From an uncultured Clostridium sp. (GTDB lineage: Bacteria; Bacillota; Clostridia; TANB77; CAG-508), in contig CAMYZH010000007.1 of the NCBI GenBank assembly GCA_947303785.1, forward strand, positions 1 through 45,729: a DNA stretch of 45,729 nt, read 5' to 3'. Below, one piece after another: positions 21,992 to 29,748 of this stretch. The notes beneath the pieces were generated by a model. It worked only from the letters and a program-made list of their open reading frames with translations. It was not told where the DNA came from and searched no databases. Numbering within the stretch: the first letter of the stretch is position 1; the number at the start of each line of letters is the position of its first letter. The position numbers were made by a program, and so were the translations under genes.

Positions 21992-22162
21992 TTAAAATTT
22001 TCTTTTTCTTGCAGCCTCTGATTTTTTCTTTCTCTTTACACTTGGTTTTTCATAATGCTCTCTTTTTCTAACTTCTTGTAATACTCCATTTCTAGCACAT
22101 TGTCTTTTAAATCTTTTTAGAGCATCTTCTATATTACCATTATTAACTTTAATCTCTGACAT
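21992..22162 (-). CDS. rpsU: 30S ribosomal protein S21
   Basis: The 56-aa basic protein reads [19 protein letters not shown], then [19 protein letters not shown], and a Lys/Arg-rich end. This is a full-length match to the S21 pattern. S21 binds the 30S platform and helps select mRNAs. ATG is preceded by AGGAGGGG. It is read from its own strong promoter with a leader of about 80 nt, and yqeY follows from a separate promoter. Confidence 0.97.
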   Translation of the reverse strand: MSEIKVNNGNIEDALKRFKRQCARNGVLQEVRKREHYEKPSVKRKKKSEAARKRKF

Positions 22163-22250
22163 TTATTTCCCCTCCTTCCGAAGCGTTACACCATCTTGTG
22201 GGATTTAACTTTTTCTTCTATTCCGGCCGTATGTACTTCCGATGTAAAAT

Positions 22251-22280
22251 ATTATACCTTAATTGTGTGCAAAATGTCAA
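22251..22280 (-). promoter_or_regulatory. Strong rpsU promoter
   Basis: Minus-strand -35 TTGACA (22275-22280), 18-nt spacer, -10 TATAAT (22251-22256); both hexamers are perfect. The leader from about 22244 to 22163 contains the relatively G+C-rich CGGCCGGAA segment and may fold. Confidence 0.82.
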
Positions 22281-22318
22281 TAATTTATTTTTATATTATA
22301 CTTAAATTTTAAAAAATA

Positions 22319-22340
22319 ACGACTATCCGCAAATAGTCGT
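22319..22340 (-). terminator. Terminator after ferredoxin
   Basis: A perfect 8-bp stem ACGACTAT/ATAGTCGT with a 6-nt loop, T-rich on both sides, 16 bp past the ferredoxin stop. Confidence 0.8.
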
Positions 22341-22355
22341 TTTGTTTTTGCTTTA

Positions 22356-22526
22356 TTATTCTTGCCCTGGTGCTCCAACTGGGCAAACACTAGCGCATGT
22401 TCCGCAATCTATGCATAATTCTTTGTTTATTTCATAATGTTCTGCTCCTTGTGAAATTGCTCCAACTGGACATGCACTTGCGCATGCTCCACAACTTATG
22501 CATTGATCTGATATTTTATATGCCAT
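22356..22526 (-). CDS. 2[4Fe-4S] ferredoxin, clostridial type
   Basis: The 56-aa electron carrier has two cluster motifs, CISCGACASACP (Cys9, 12, 15, 19) and CIDCGTCASVCP (Cys38, 41, 44, 48), the exact spacing of the small clostridial ferredoxins. It serves low-potential redox enzymes such as hydrogenase and pyruvate:ferredoxin oxidoreductase. ATG is preceded by AAGGGGGAAA. The gene is short and easily missed. It has its own promoter inside the last codons of mtaD and a terminator after it, so it forms a single-gene transcript. It supports an anaerobic lifestyle. Confidence 0.97.
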   Translation of the reverse strand: MAYKISDQCISCGACASACPVGAISQGAEHYEINKELCIDCGTCASVCPVGAPGQE

Positions 22527-22555
22527 TTTTATTTCCCCCTTTCACATTTGGTTAT

Positions 22556-22585
22556 ATTATAACAACCTTTTTACTACTTTTGCAA
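22556..22585 (-). promoter_or_regulatory. Ferredoxin promoter within the mtaD 3' end
   Basis: Minus-strand -35 TTGCAA (22580-22585), 18-nt spacer, -10 TATAAT (22556-22561). The promoter overlaps the final codons and stop of mtaD and lies 30 bp before the ferredoxin ATG. Confidence 0.62.
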
Positions 22586-23828
22586 CATTTTTCTTAACAT
22601 GTTTTTCATTTATATTTATTAATTTTCTATTTTTCATTACTAGATTTCCATCAATTATTACAGTATCAACATCTGCCCCATTCGCAGAATAAACTAGATT
22701 TGTGCATAAATCATTTTCTGGATATAAATGTGTTTTATCTGTGTTGATAAAGATAATGTCTGCCTTTTTTCCAACTTCAATAGTTCCTATTTCATCCTCT
22801 AACCCTAATACTCTAGCGCCTTCGATTGTAGCCATTTTTAATATATCATAGGCTTTAATTGCTGTAGGTTCCATTGTATTAATTTTTTGAAGATATGCTG
22901 CCGTTTTCATTTCTTCAAACATATCTAATGTTGTAGTACTTCCAATTCCATCTGTTCCTAATCCAACATTAATGTCATTTTTTCTAAGTTTTGTAACATC
23001 ACATATACCAGATGATAGCTTACAATTGCTTATAGGATTATGTGATATACCTCCTTTAATTCCTCTTAATATCTCTATATCGGAATCTGAAATATAAATT
23101 CCATGTGCTAAAACAACAGGTACATCAAATACGTGTAAATCATTTAAATACTCTGTTCCTGTTTTTCCATATCTTTTTCTTATGATTTTATCTTCTTGTA
23201 ATGTTTCTGATAAATGGATATGTATTCCTGTATTTAGTTCTTTGGCAAGATCAACACATAATTGAATTGTCTCTGGAGAACAAGAATAAGGTGCATGAGC
23301 TGATACATATATTTTTATTTTACTTCCTTCATAATTGTATTTTTCATGGTATTCTCTGGTTCTTATTATTTTATCTTTAATTGATGTATCTGTGATACAC
23401 CAAGCCATAACTCCTCTTAAGCCTGATTCTTCAACAGCTTTAATTGTTTTATCCATTCCAAAATACATATCATTACATGTTGTAGTTCCTGTTTTTATTA
23501 ATTCTATGCAAGATAAAAATGAATTCCAATATATATCTTCAGGTCTTAGTTTGTCCTCTACTGGGAAAATGGCGTTTTCAAGCCAATCCATTAATTTTTG
23601 ATCATCTTTATAACCTCTAAAAATACTCATTGCTAGATGTGTGTGAGTATTTACAAACCCTGGCATTACTAACATTTCTTTTGCATCTATAATTTCTGCA
23701 TCTTCACATTCTATATTTTCATCAATACTTTTAATATATTTTTCCTCAATAAGTATATCTGTTTTTCTAATATTAGGTTCATCTTTAACCATATCTAGTA
23801 ATGTAGCATTTTTTATTAATATTTTCAT
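22557..23828 (-). CDS. mtaD: 5'-methylthioadenosine/S-adenosylhomocysteine deaminase-type amidohydrolase
   Basis: Metal-dependent amidohydrolase (423 aa) of the MtaD/TrzN-like group that deaminates adenosyl compounds. Visible motifs are PGFVNTHTHLAMS (metal His pair, about residue 57), HIHLSET, VLAHGIYI, SHNPISNCKLSSG and GLGTDG with the catalytic Asp. The SHNPxSNxKLxSG stretch is the best evidence for MtaD over other amidohydrolases, though guanine or chlorohydrolase-like substrates cannot be excluded. The frame opens at a TTG five codons earlier, but GAGGGAG lies before the ATG at 23828. It follows ricT by 21 bp and is the last gene of the walK-to-mtaD operon. Confidence 0.88.
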   Translation of the reverse strand: MKILIKNATLLDMVKDEPNIRKTDILIEEKYIKSIDENIECEDAEIIDAKEMLVMPGFVNTHTHLAMSIFRGYKDDQKLMDWLENAIFPVEDKLRPEDIYWNSFLSCIELIKTGTTTCNDMYFGMDKTIKAVEESGLRGVMAWCITDTSIKDKIIRTREYHEKYNYEGSKIKIYVSAHAPYSCSPETIQLCVDLAKELNTGIHIHLSETLQEDKIIRKRYGKTGTEYLNDLHVFDVPVVLAHGIYISDSDIEILRGIKGGISHNPISNCKLSSGICDVTKLRKNDINVGLGTDGIGSTTTLDMFEEMKTAAYLQKINTMEPTAIKAYDILKMATIEGARVLGLEDEIGTIEVGKKADIIFINTDKTHLYPENDLCTNLVYSANGADVDTVIIDGNLVMKNRKLININEKHVKKNVAKVVKRLL

Positions 23829-23849
23829 TTTTTTCTCCCTCAATATAAG

Positions 23850-24767
23850 TTAAATGTTTTCTTCTTCTTTTTGGTCCATTTTTTCTAATTTTTCAAGTTT
23901 TTCTAATTCTTTAAGATCTTCTTGATTTTCAACATTTAACTTATCTTCTTCTTCTGCATCTTTTATTATTTTAATATCTTTATTATTAAATTTTTTGTAA
24001 TAGCTCTCTTCGCCATCATTTAGCTTTACTTTAACTATTTCTTTTAATGTTTCAATTCCACAAACTTCTCCTGTACCTTCTTGTGTTTCTACTATTGCTC
24101 CAATTTTTGGTAACCTTTTTAGCTTTTCTGAATAAACGCATTCTTCATATTTTAAGCAACACATTAATCTGCCACAACATCCCGAAATTTTAGATGGATT
24201 TAGAGAAATATTTTGTTCTTTTGCCATTTTGATAGAAACTGTTTCAAAATTGCCTAAAAATGAACAACAACATAATTGTCTTCCACATGGTCCTATTCCG
24301 TCCATTCTTCTTATTTCATCTCTTACCCCTATCTGTCTTAATTCAATTCTAGTTTTAAATATGGCGGCTAAATCTTTTACTAATTCTCTAAAATCAATTC
24401 TTCCATCAGCTGTAAAATAGAATATTAGTTTACTTCCATCAAATTTATACTCTGCATCAATAAGCTTCATATCAAGCCCATGTTTTTGTATCTTTTCCTG
24501 GCATTTTTTTAAGGCATCATCTTCTTTTTCTTTATATTCTTTATATGATTTTGTGTCTTTTTCTGTTGCTATTCTTAAAACCTTTTTAAGTGGATTATTT
24601 AATGTTTCTTCACTAATATCTTTATTTCCAATAATTACTTCTCCATATTCATCTCCCAAGGCAGTTTCGACAATAACTTTTGTTCCTGGTTCTAATTTAA
24701 GGTTTTGAGGATCAAAGTAGTACATTTTGCCGGGTTTCTTAAATTTAATTCCTACGATTGTTTTCAT
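23850..24767 (-). CDS. ricT: PSP1-domain iron-sulfur protein RicT (YaaT)
   Basis: Member of the Ric (Y) complex that, with RicA and RicF in B. subtilis, promotes RNase Y-dependent mRNA processing and affects the Spo0A phosphorelay. The 305-aa protein has the PSP1 region with GPCGRQLCCCSFLG and SGCCGRLMCCLKYE (about residues 159-210). These Cys clusters bind Fe-S in the B. subtilis complex. The tail is a charged Glu/Lys/Leu repeat (ELEKLEKLEKM). GGGAGG precedes ATG. It overlaps holB by 23 bp, the same holB-yaaT order seen in Bacillus. RicA and RicF are not in the window. Confidence 0.94.
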   Translation of the reverse strand: MKTIVGIKFKKPGKMYYFDPQNLKLEPGTKVIVETALGDEYGEVIIGNKDISEETLNNPLKKVLRIATEKDTKSYKEYKEKEDDALKKCQEKIQKHGLDMKLIDAEYKFDGSKLIFYFTADGRIDFRELVKDLAAIFKTRIELRQIGVRDEIRRMDGIGPCGRQLCCCSFLGNFETVSIKMAKEQNISLNPSKISGCCGRLMCCLKYEECVYSEKLKRLPKIGAIVETQEGTGEVCGIETLKEIVKVKLNDGEESYYKKFNNKDIKIIKDAEEEDKLNVENQEDLKELEKLEKLEKMDQKEEENI

Positions 24768-25650
24768 TAACTTCCTCCCAAATTTTTAATAACATATAGT
24801 CAATACTCATATCAAAATTACTATTTTGCTTAATACGATTTATTGTCTCTTGGATATATTTTACACAGTTTAAATATCTGATATCTTTTGTCTCTTTTCC
24901 AATATTAAAAAATGATGCTAAACAGTATTCTAGTATTTCATAAATATTTTCTTTTATAAATATTTCTTTATTATTTAATAAATCTATAATACTTTTTTCA
25001 GTTAGAGAATCAATAAATTTATCAACTTGTTCAAATATATCTTTTTTCTCGAGTATCTTTAGAGCTTTTCCTACACTGCCATTAAAAAGGTTTATCATCT
25101 TATCTGATAAATCAATCTCCATACCTTTTTGGCATAATACTTCTTTTAATTCATTTGTATTTAGGTTATCAAAAAATATTTTTGTACATCTAGATTTTAT
25201 TGTATTTAGTAACATATCTTGATTTGAGGCAATTAAAATAAAAACTGAATATGTTGGTGGTTCCTCCAATGTTTTTAATAAACTATTTTGTGCTTCTTTT
25301 GTCATCTTGTCACTATCATTTATTATATATACCTTTTTAGTTGATAAAATTGGCTTTTCATAAACAGTTTGAACTATTTGTCTAATTTGATTAATCTTTA
25401 TTATATCACCCTCTTCATTAACTATTTGAAGATCTGGGTGATTATTAGACAAGAAGCATAAGCAAGACTTGCAATTGCAATTATTCTCTTTGGTAAGACA
25501 TAATACTTTTTTTGCGAATTCTTTTGCAATCTCCTTTTTTCCTATTCCCTCTTGTCCTATGAATAAGTAACTGTGCAATACACTATTTGATTGCACAATT
25601 TTATCTAATTCTTTTCTCTTATTTAAGTTGCCCTTAATTCTTGTTTCCAC
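24745..25650 (-). CDS. holB: DNA polymerase III delta' subunit
   Basis: Clamp-loader subunit of the replicative polymerase (301 aa, AAA+ fold). It has the P-loop GQEGIGKKEIAKEF, a zinc-binding knuckle CLTKENNCNCKSCLC, the helix NSLLKTLEEPP, and the arginine-finger motif KSRC (TIKSRCTKI). The start is GTG (25648-25650), with AGGAGG nine bases ahead; an ATG a few bases earlier is in another frame. The C-terminal collar domain is present but weakly conserved. It overlaps ricT downstream and follows lepB by 24 bp. Confidence 0.92.
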   Translation of the reverse strand: METRIKGNLNKRKELDKIVQSNSVLHSYLFIGQEGIGKKEIAKEFAKKVLCLTKENNCNCKSCLCFLSNNHPDLQIVNEEGDIIKINQIRQIVQTVYEKPILSTKKVYIINDSDKMTKEAQNSLLKTLEEPPTYSVFILIASNQDMLLNTIKSRCTKIFFDNLNTNELKEVLCQKGMEIDLSDKMINLFNGSVGKALKILEKKDIFEQVDKFIDSLTEKSIIDLLNNKEIFIKENIYEILEYCLASFFNIGKETKDIRYLNCVKYIQETINRIKQNSNFDMSIDYMLLKIWEEVNENNRRN

Positions 25651-25674
25651 CGCATGTGCCTCCTAGAGATGATG

Positions 25675-26319
25675 CTATTTTTTATCAGGATTTCCCCATT
25701 TGTTAAGTGGCCAAAATCTAAATGCTACAATACCTTCTATTTTACTAATTGGAACGCATCCAAAAGATCTACAATCTGTACTTTCAGGTCTGTTATCTCC
25801 CATAGCAAAGACATATCCTTTTGGAACTATTAAATCTGTAAATTCTCCTCCTAGGTCTGTAGTAACTACAGATGGATTTAAATAACTTTCGTGATATTCA
25901 TTTCCATTTATAAAAACTTTATTATCTTTTATTTCAATGTGTTCACCAGGTAATGCAATTACTCTTTTTATGTATGTTATTTTTCCCCATTCTAGGCCAT
26001 AGTATATAAATCTTTTTATCCATCCTTTTGGTTCATTATTATATACTGCAACTGGATTTGACATATCTGCATCTTTGGCATCTATTTTAGGAACGCTTGG
26101 TGCTTCAAATGTTATTATATCTCCTCTTTTAATATCTTTGTGAAATGTTACTGCTAATCTGTTTAAGATTAATCTTTCATCAGGTTTTAATGTTGGATAC
26201 ATTGATCTTTGTTTTACTATTGTAGGAGTTCCTACAAAGTTTTTAACTAGTAATGAGATTACGATTGCAATAATAATACAATAGCCCCATTCTAATGCAT
26301 TTTTTACTTTAGGATTCAA
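25675..26319 (-). CDS. lepB: Type I signal peptidase
   Basis: Membrane serine protease that removes signal peptides from exported proteins. The 214-aa product has one N-terminal helix (about residues 12-30). It carries the catalytic Ser in QRSMYPTL (about residue 39), the catalytic Lys in YIKRVIALPGE, and box E MGDNRPESTDCRSFG near the C-terminus. It is the Gram-positive Sip form. The start appears to be TTG (26317-26319) with only a weak AAAGGTC site about 13 bases ahead, suggesting low or coupled translation. An insertion of about 30 residues between boxes B and D (IDAKDADMSNPVAVYNNEPK) is rather long. Confidence 0.93.
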   Translation of the reverse strand: MNPKVKNALEWGYCIIIAIVISLLVKNFVGTPTIVKQRSMYPTLKPDERLILNRLAVTFHKDIKRGDIITFEAPSVPKIDAKDADMSNPVAVYNNEPKGWIKRFIYYGLEWGKITYIKRVIALPGEHIEIKDNKVFINGNEYHESYLNPSVVTTDLGGEFTDLIVPKGYVFAMGDNRPESTDCRSFGCVPISKIEGIVAFRFWPLNKWGNPDKK

Positions 26320-26342
26320 TTTTCTTTTCTGACCTTTCTATT

Positions 26343-27191
26343 TTATTTTTTTGTTGTAGTTTTTTTCGTTGTCTTTGCCTTTGCTCCTTTTTTAGCCACT
26401 GTTGACTTTGTATTTTGGGTTTTAGTAGCTGGCTTTTTTTCTTTTTTTACACTTTCTTCTGTCTTATTTTCTTCTGTTTTCTTACTAGTTTTCCTTTTAG
26501 TAGCAGTTCCTGTTGTCTTTCTGGTTTTAGATTTTTCTTCTTCATTCTCATCTTGTATACTAGCTAAAAATTCATCAAAATCATTTTGAAAATCTATATT
26601 AATAGTCTCATTTTCTGTTTTTGGTAAATCATCTATAAATTTATCTATTTCTTTTTGTGGTTCTTCTTCTATAACATTCTGCATTTCCTCTTGCGGTTCT
26701 TCTTCTATAACATTCTGCATTTCCTCTTGCGGTTCTTCTTCTATATCATTCTGCATTTCTTCTTGCGGTTCTTCTTCTATAACATTCTGCATTTCTTTCT
26801 GTGGTTCTTCTTCATCAAATTTTTGAATTTCTGCATCTTTTACATCAATATCAGAATTATCTTTTTGCAAATCAAATTCATTATTATTACTTTCATAATA
26901 TAAATCATCATCAATTGGCATTTTATAAAAATCATCATTTTCAACAAATTCTTGTCTATTATTAAATAGTTCTTCTACCTTGTCTTCTGCAGTATCTTCA
27001 TCTTCAATTTGTTCTTCTAAATCTTCGTCAACTTCTTTTCTTTTTATTCTTTTATTCTTTTTATATTCATCAGGAATACTATCTATTTTATACATAATAA
27101 CCAGCACTAATGCTATTACTATAAAAGCTAAAACTATAATTATTGCTTTATCTGATGAATTTAATGTAGTATTTTGAAATAAACTTCTCAT
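26343..27191 (-). CDS. Membrane-anchored acidic-repeat protein with a Lys-rich tail
   Basis: Not a family I recognise. The 282-aa product has a transmembrane helix at about 14-34, then a strongly acidic region. Residues 127-182 form tandem 12-residue repeats (consensus EEEPQEEMQNVI, four full and one partial copy). The last 70 residues are Lys/Thr/Ala-rich and very basic (AKKGAKAKTTKKTTTKK), like histone H1-type tails. The positive residues after the helix suggest a cytoplasmic C-terminus, where the basic tail could touch nucleic acid, ribosomes or phospholipid heads. It lies between walK and lepB with short gaps (16 and 23 bp) and is probably cotranscribed. AAAGGTGG precedes ATG. Confidence 0.85.
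   Translation of the reverse strand: MRSLFQNTTLNSSDKAIIIVLAFIVIALVLVIMYKIDSIPDEYKKNKRIKRKEVDEDLEEQIEDEDTAEDKVEELFNNRQEFVENDDFYKMPIDDDLYYESNNNEFDLQKDNSDIDVKDAEIQKFDEEEPQKEMQNVIEEEPQEEMQNDIEEEPQEEMQNVIEEEPQEEMQNVIEEEPQKEIDKFIDDLPKTENETINIDFQNDFDEFLASIQDENEEEKSKTRKTTGTATKRKTSKKTEENKTEESVKKEKKPATKTQNTKSTVAKKGAKAKTTKKTTTKK
26646..26813 (-). repeat. 36-bp tandem repeat inside the acidic-repeat gene
   Basis: Four full copies and one partial copy of a 36-bp unit, nearly identical at DNA level, encode EEEPQEEMQNVI. Differences are single codons (K/E and V/D). The in-frame unit length lets copy number change without breaking the gene. Confidence 0.9.
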
Positions 27192-27207
27192 TTTTTTACC
27201 ACCTTTA

Positions 27208-28641
27208 TTATTTTTTTGCTGGTATTCTAATTACCACTTCTGTTCCCTTACCTAGTTCACTTTTAATATCAATTTTTGAATTGTTTTTGTCTAAAATTTC
27301 TTTTGCAATTGATAGACCTAAACCTGTTCCTCCCATTTCTCTTGTTCGCGCCTTATCAACCCTATAAAATCTTTCAAAAACCTTTTCAATATCTTCTTGT
27401 GGAATTCCAATTCCAGTATCAATAACCTTAATATATGCATCATTATATACAAATCCTACATATATCTTGATTTCTCCTTTTTCTGGAGTATATTTAATAG
27501 CATTTGATAATATGTTTGTTACAACTCGTTCTATTCCTGCCTTATCAGCAACAACATGAGGTACATCGGCTGTAACAAAGCATTCTGCTTTCTGGTTTTT
27601 CTTGTCAATTTCAAAAGAAAAACTATCATATATTGATTTAACTAAGTCTCCCAAATCAAATTCTTCTTTTCTACTATTAATCATATCTGCATCATATCTT
27701 GAAAGAGTTAATAAATCACTAACTAACTCCGACATTCTATTTGCTTGAGTTGAAATCCTTTGAAGAAATTTTTTAGATGTATTTTCATCACACTCATCTT
27801 CAAGTAAAGTATCTGCATATCCTAATATTGAAGTTATTGGAGTTTTTAACTCATGTGATACATCAGCAACAAACTCTGTCCTCATAGAATCTAATTTTAT
27901 ATGTTCAGTAATATCCTGGATAACAACTATAGCGCCTTCAGGTCTATCTGCTTCATCTTTGAATGCAGCAAAAAACAAGTTTAATGTTTTTTCACCTACT
28001 GAAACTTTTTCTTCAGTTGATGTCCAATCCTCTAAATATATTATTTTTTCTAAGTTAATATTTGAATCGATTTTATCAAATATTTCAGAAAATGTTACTT
28101 CTTTTCCAGTTAACCCTAATAATTGATTTGCTGCATTATTTTTGTGTATTATATTACCTTCAATATCAAAAGCTAAAATTCCATCATTCATATGTAATAA
28201 TATTGTTTCTATTTGCTTTTTTTGTCTTGATACTTCTTTTAAGTTTTCATTTAACTCTGTATGCATCATATTAAAAGCTTTAGTTAAATCATCAACTTCT
28301 GTTTTGCTTTTTTTATCTTCTACCTGCTTTACTTGATATTTTCCTCCTTTTGCAACCATTTCTGCACTTTCTGTAAGTCTAGCAATAGGATTTATTATCA
28401 TTTTTGTCACAAATGCTCCAACTAATATTGATATCAATGTGTAAATTATTAATAAAATTCCTGTCAATGCTTTAGTTTTGAATGACACATTTTCAATTAT
28501 TTGTAGTATATCTCCATTATTATTTATGGCGCCTTGCAATTGGTTTAGTTCAACAGAAAAAAGTATTCCTTGAACTCCTATCATCAAAACTCCAATTATC
28601 ATAAATATGACAACTATTTTTATTTGTACACTTTTTAACAT
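27208..28641 (-). CDS. Membrane sensor histidine kinase, WalK/PhoR type
   Basis: A 477-aa sensor. Two transmembrane helices (about 7-27 and 57-80) flank a short extracellular loop. A HAMP domain follows (IINPIARLTESAEMVAKGG), then a PAS domain (about 150-250, with ILLHMNDGILAFDIEGNII), HisKA (FVADVSHELKTPITSILGYA, phospho-acceptor His near 266), and HATPase_c with N box NILSNAIKY, G1 DTGIGIP and G2 GGTGLGLS. The short outer loop and HAMP-PAS order fit WalK or PhoR. The frame opens seven codons earlier at TTG, but GGAGAG points to the ATG at 28641. Its partner is presumably the regulator at 28861-29610, yet two terminators and a separate promoter lie between them. Confidence 0.92.
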   Translation of the reverse strand: MLKSVQIKIVVIFMIIGVLMIGVQGILFSVELNQLQGAINNNGDILQIIENVSFKTKALTGILLIIYTLISILVGAFVTKMIINPIARLTESAEMVAKGGKYQVKQVEDKKSKTEVDDLTKAFNMMHTELNENLKEVSRQKKQIETILLHMNDGILAFDIEGNIIHKNNAANQLLGLTGKEVTFSEIFDKIDSNINLEKIIYLEDWTSTEEKVSVGEKTLNLFFAAFKDEADRPEGAIVVIQDITEHIKLDSMRTEFVADVSHELKTPITSILGYADTLLEDECDENTSKKFLQRISTQANRMSELVSDLLTLSRYDADMINSRKEEFDLGDLVKSIYDSFSFEIDKKNQKAECFVTADVPHVVADKAGIERVVTNILSNAIKYTPEKGEIKIYVGFVYNDAYIKVIDTGIGIPQEDIEKVFERFYRVDKARTREMGGTGLGLSIAKEILDKNNSKIDIKSELGKGTEVVIRIPAKK

Positions 28642-28674
28642 CTTTCTCTCCTGCATCCACAAGCATTTAGGAAT

Positions 28675-28702
28675 ATTATACCATTTTTATTTTTTTATTC
28701 AA
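28675..28702 (-). promoter_or_regulatory. Promoter of the kinase operon
   Basis: Minus-strand -35 TTGAAT (28697-28702), 16-nt spacer ending TGG, extended -10 TATAAT (28675-28680). It probably drives walK-like kinase through mtaD. Confidence 0.62.
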
Positions 28703-28760
28703 TAGTTTATTACTACTTGTAATCGAGATGTAACACATTTTTTCCTATTTTGAAAAATAA

Positions 28761-28794
28761 AAAAATATAGTCTAATTTTATAGGCTATATTTTT
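28761..28794 (-). terminator. Second terminator-like hairpin between regulator and kinase
   Basis: 10-bp arms AAAAATATAG/CTATATTTTT around a 14-nt loop, T-rich on the exit side. Because it is A+T only outside the core, its efficiency is uncertain. Confidence 0.55.
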
Positions 28795-28810
28795 TATCTC
28801 TTATCCCTCA

Positions 28811-28855
28811 AAAAAAGACATTTTAGCAAGGATTTTCCTTATTAAAATGTCTTTT
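28811..28855 (-). terminator. Strong terminator after walR
   Basis: 13-bp arms (28843-28855 and 28813-28825, AAAAGACATTTTA) with an inner AAGGAAAATCCTT hairpin, followed on the minus strand by T. It starts 6 bp past the walR stop. Confidence 0.9.
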
Positions 28856-28860
28856 GTGGT

Positions 28861-29610
28861 TTATTTATTACCAACAACATAATAGCCAACGCCTCTTTTG
28901 GTTATTAGGAATTTTGGATTTGCTTTATCTTTTTCTATCTTATCTCTTATTCTATTAACTGTAACATCTACTGTACGGATTGCACCAACATAATCATCAT
29001 ATCCCCAAACTTTCTTTAATAACATCTCTCTTGTTACTACTTCACCAGGCTGTGATGCTAAATATTTTAATACTTCAAACTCTTTAATAGTAAGATCAAC
29101 TACTTCACCTTTAACTCTAGCTTCAACCTTTTTAAGATCAAGTGTAAGATCACCAACAGTAATAATGTTTTCTTCATTCTCCATATTTTCTGTTTTAAGT
29201 TCAGCTTGTGCAACTAGTTCTGCTTTTCTTAAATTTGCTTTTATTCTGGCCATAACCTCTCTATGTTGGAATGGTTTCGTAATATAATCATCTGCTCCCA
29301 TTTCAAGTCCGACAACTTTATCTAATTCTGTATCTTTTGCAGAAATCATAAGTATCGGTACATTTAATGAATATCTGATTCTTTTACATGCACTTATTCC
29401 ATCCATTTTAGGTAGCATAACATCTAATAATATTAAATCAGGTTTTTCTTTAAGAGCCATTTCTACAGCTGTTACTCCATCATATGCTTGTAAAGTATCA
29501 TACCCTTCTTTTTGCAAATGATATACTAATAAATCGACTATACTTTCTTCATCATCTACAACTAATATTGTTTTTTTATTAAAGTCTCTTCCAATATTTA
29601 TTTCTTCCAC
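28861..29610 (-). CDS. walR: OmpR-family response regulator, WalR/PhoP type
   Basis: A 249-aa two-component regulator. The receiver domain (about 12-130) has the acidic pair VVDDEES, the phospho-acceptor Asp in LILLDVMLPKMDG, the switch residues SAKD and the KPF Lys in DDYITKPF. The winged-helix domain (about 150-247) has the OmpR-type signature YVGAIRTVDVTVNRIRDKI and ends ITKRGVGYYV. The similarity and the nearby WalK-like kinase suggest control of cell-wall metabolism, but PhoP is an alternative. The start is GTG (29608-29610) behind AAAGGGG. A stable leader hairpin lies just upstream at 29633-29667, and a terminator follows. Confidence 0.92.
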   Translation of the reverse strand: MEEINIGRDFNKKTILVVDDEESIVDLLVYHLQKEGYDTLQAYDGVTAVEMALKEKPDLILLDVMLPKMDGISACKRIRYSLNVPILMISAKDTELDKVVGLEMGADDYITKPFQHREVMARIKANLRKAELVAQAELKTENMENEENIITVGDLTLDLKKVEARVKGEVVDLTIKEFEVLKYLASQPGEVVTREMLLKKVWGYDDYVGAIRTVDVTVNRIRDKIEKDKANPKFLITKRGVGYYVVGNK

Positions 29611-29632
29611 AAGGATACCCCTTTCTATTTGT

Positions 29633-29667
29633 GTTCTACGCTTTAAAGATTTTTTAAAGTTTAGAAC
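29633..29667 (-). promoter_or_regulatory. Hairpin in the walR leader
   Basis: GTTCTA/TAGAAC and CTTTAAA/TTTAAAG arms, 13 bp in total with a 2x2 internal loop and a 5-nt terminal loop. It lies between the predicted start point and the ribosome-binding site, without a T run, so it is more likely an mRNA-stability or regulatory element than a terminator. Confidence 0.55.
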
Positions 29668-29692
29668 ATTAATTTAGATATTTATAACAATA

Positions 29693-29721
29693 TATATATC
29701 ATAAAGTATTTTTTTTAACAA
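29693..29721 (-). promoter_or_regulatory. Probable walR promoter
   Basis: Minus-strand -35 TTGTTA (29716-29721), 17-nt spacer ending TGA, extended -10 TATATA (29693-29698), about 80 bp before the GTG start. Confidence 0.45.
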
Positions 29722-29748
29722 GTAATTTCATCAAGTTTTTTTGTTTTT

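Noticed and set aside
22163..22245. Possible riboswitch in the rpsU leader
   Set aside because: Only short, weak pairings were seen by eye, and no known riboswitch core was recognised.
26646..26813. Regular 36-bp repeats that could suggest a CRISPR array
   Set aside because: The units are contiguous without spacers and encode an in-frame 12-residue protein repeat.
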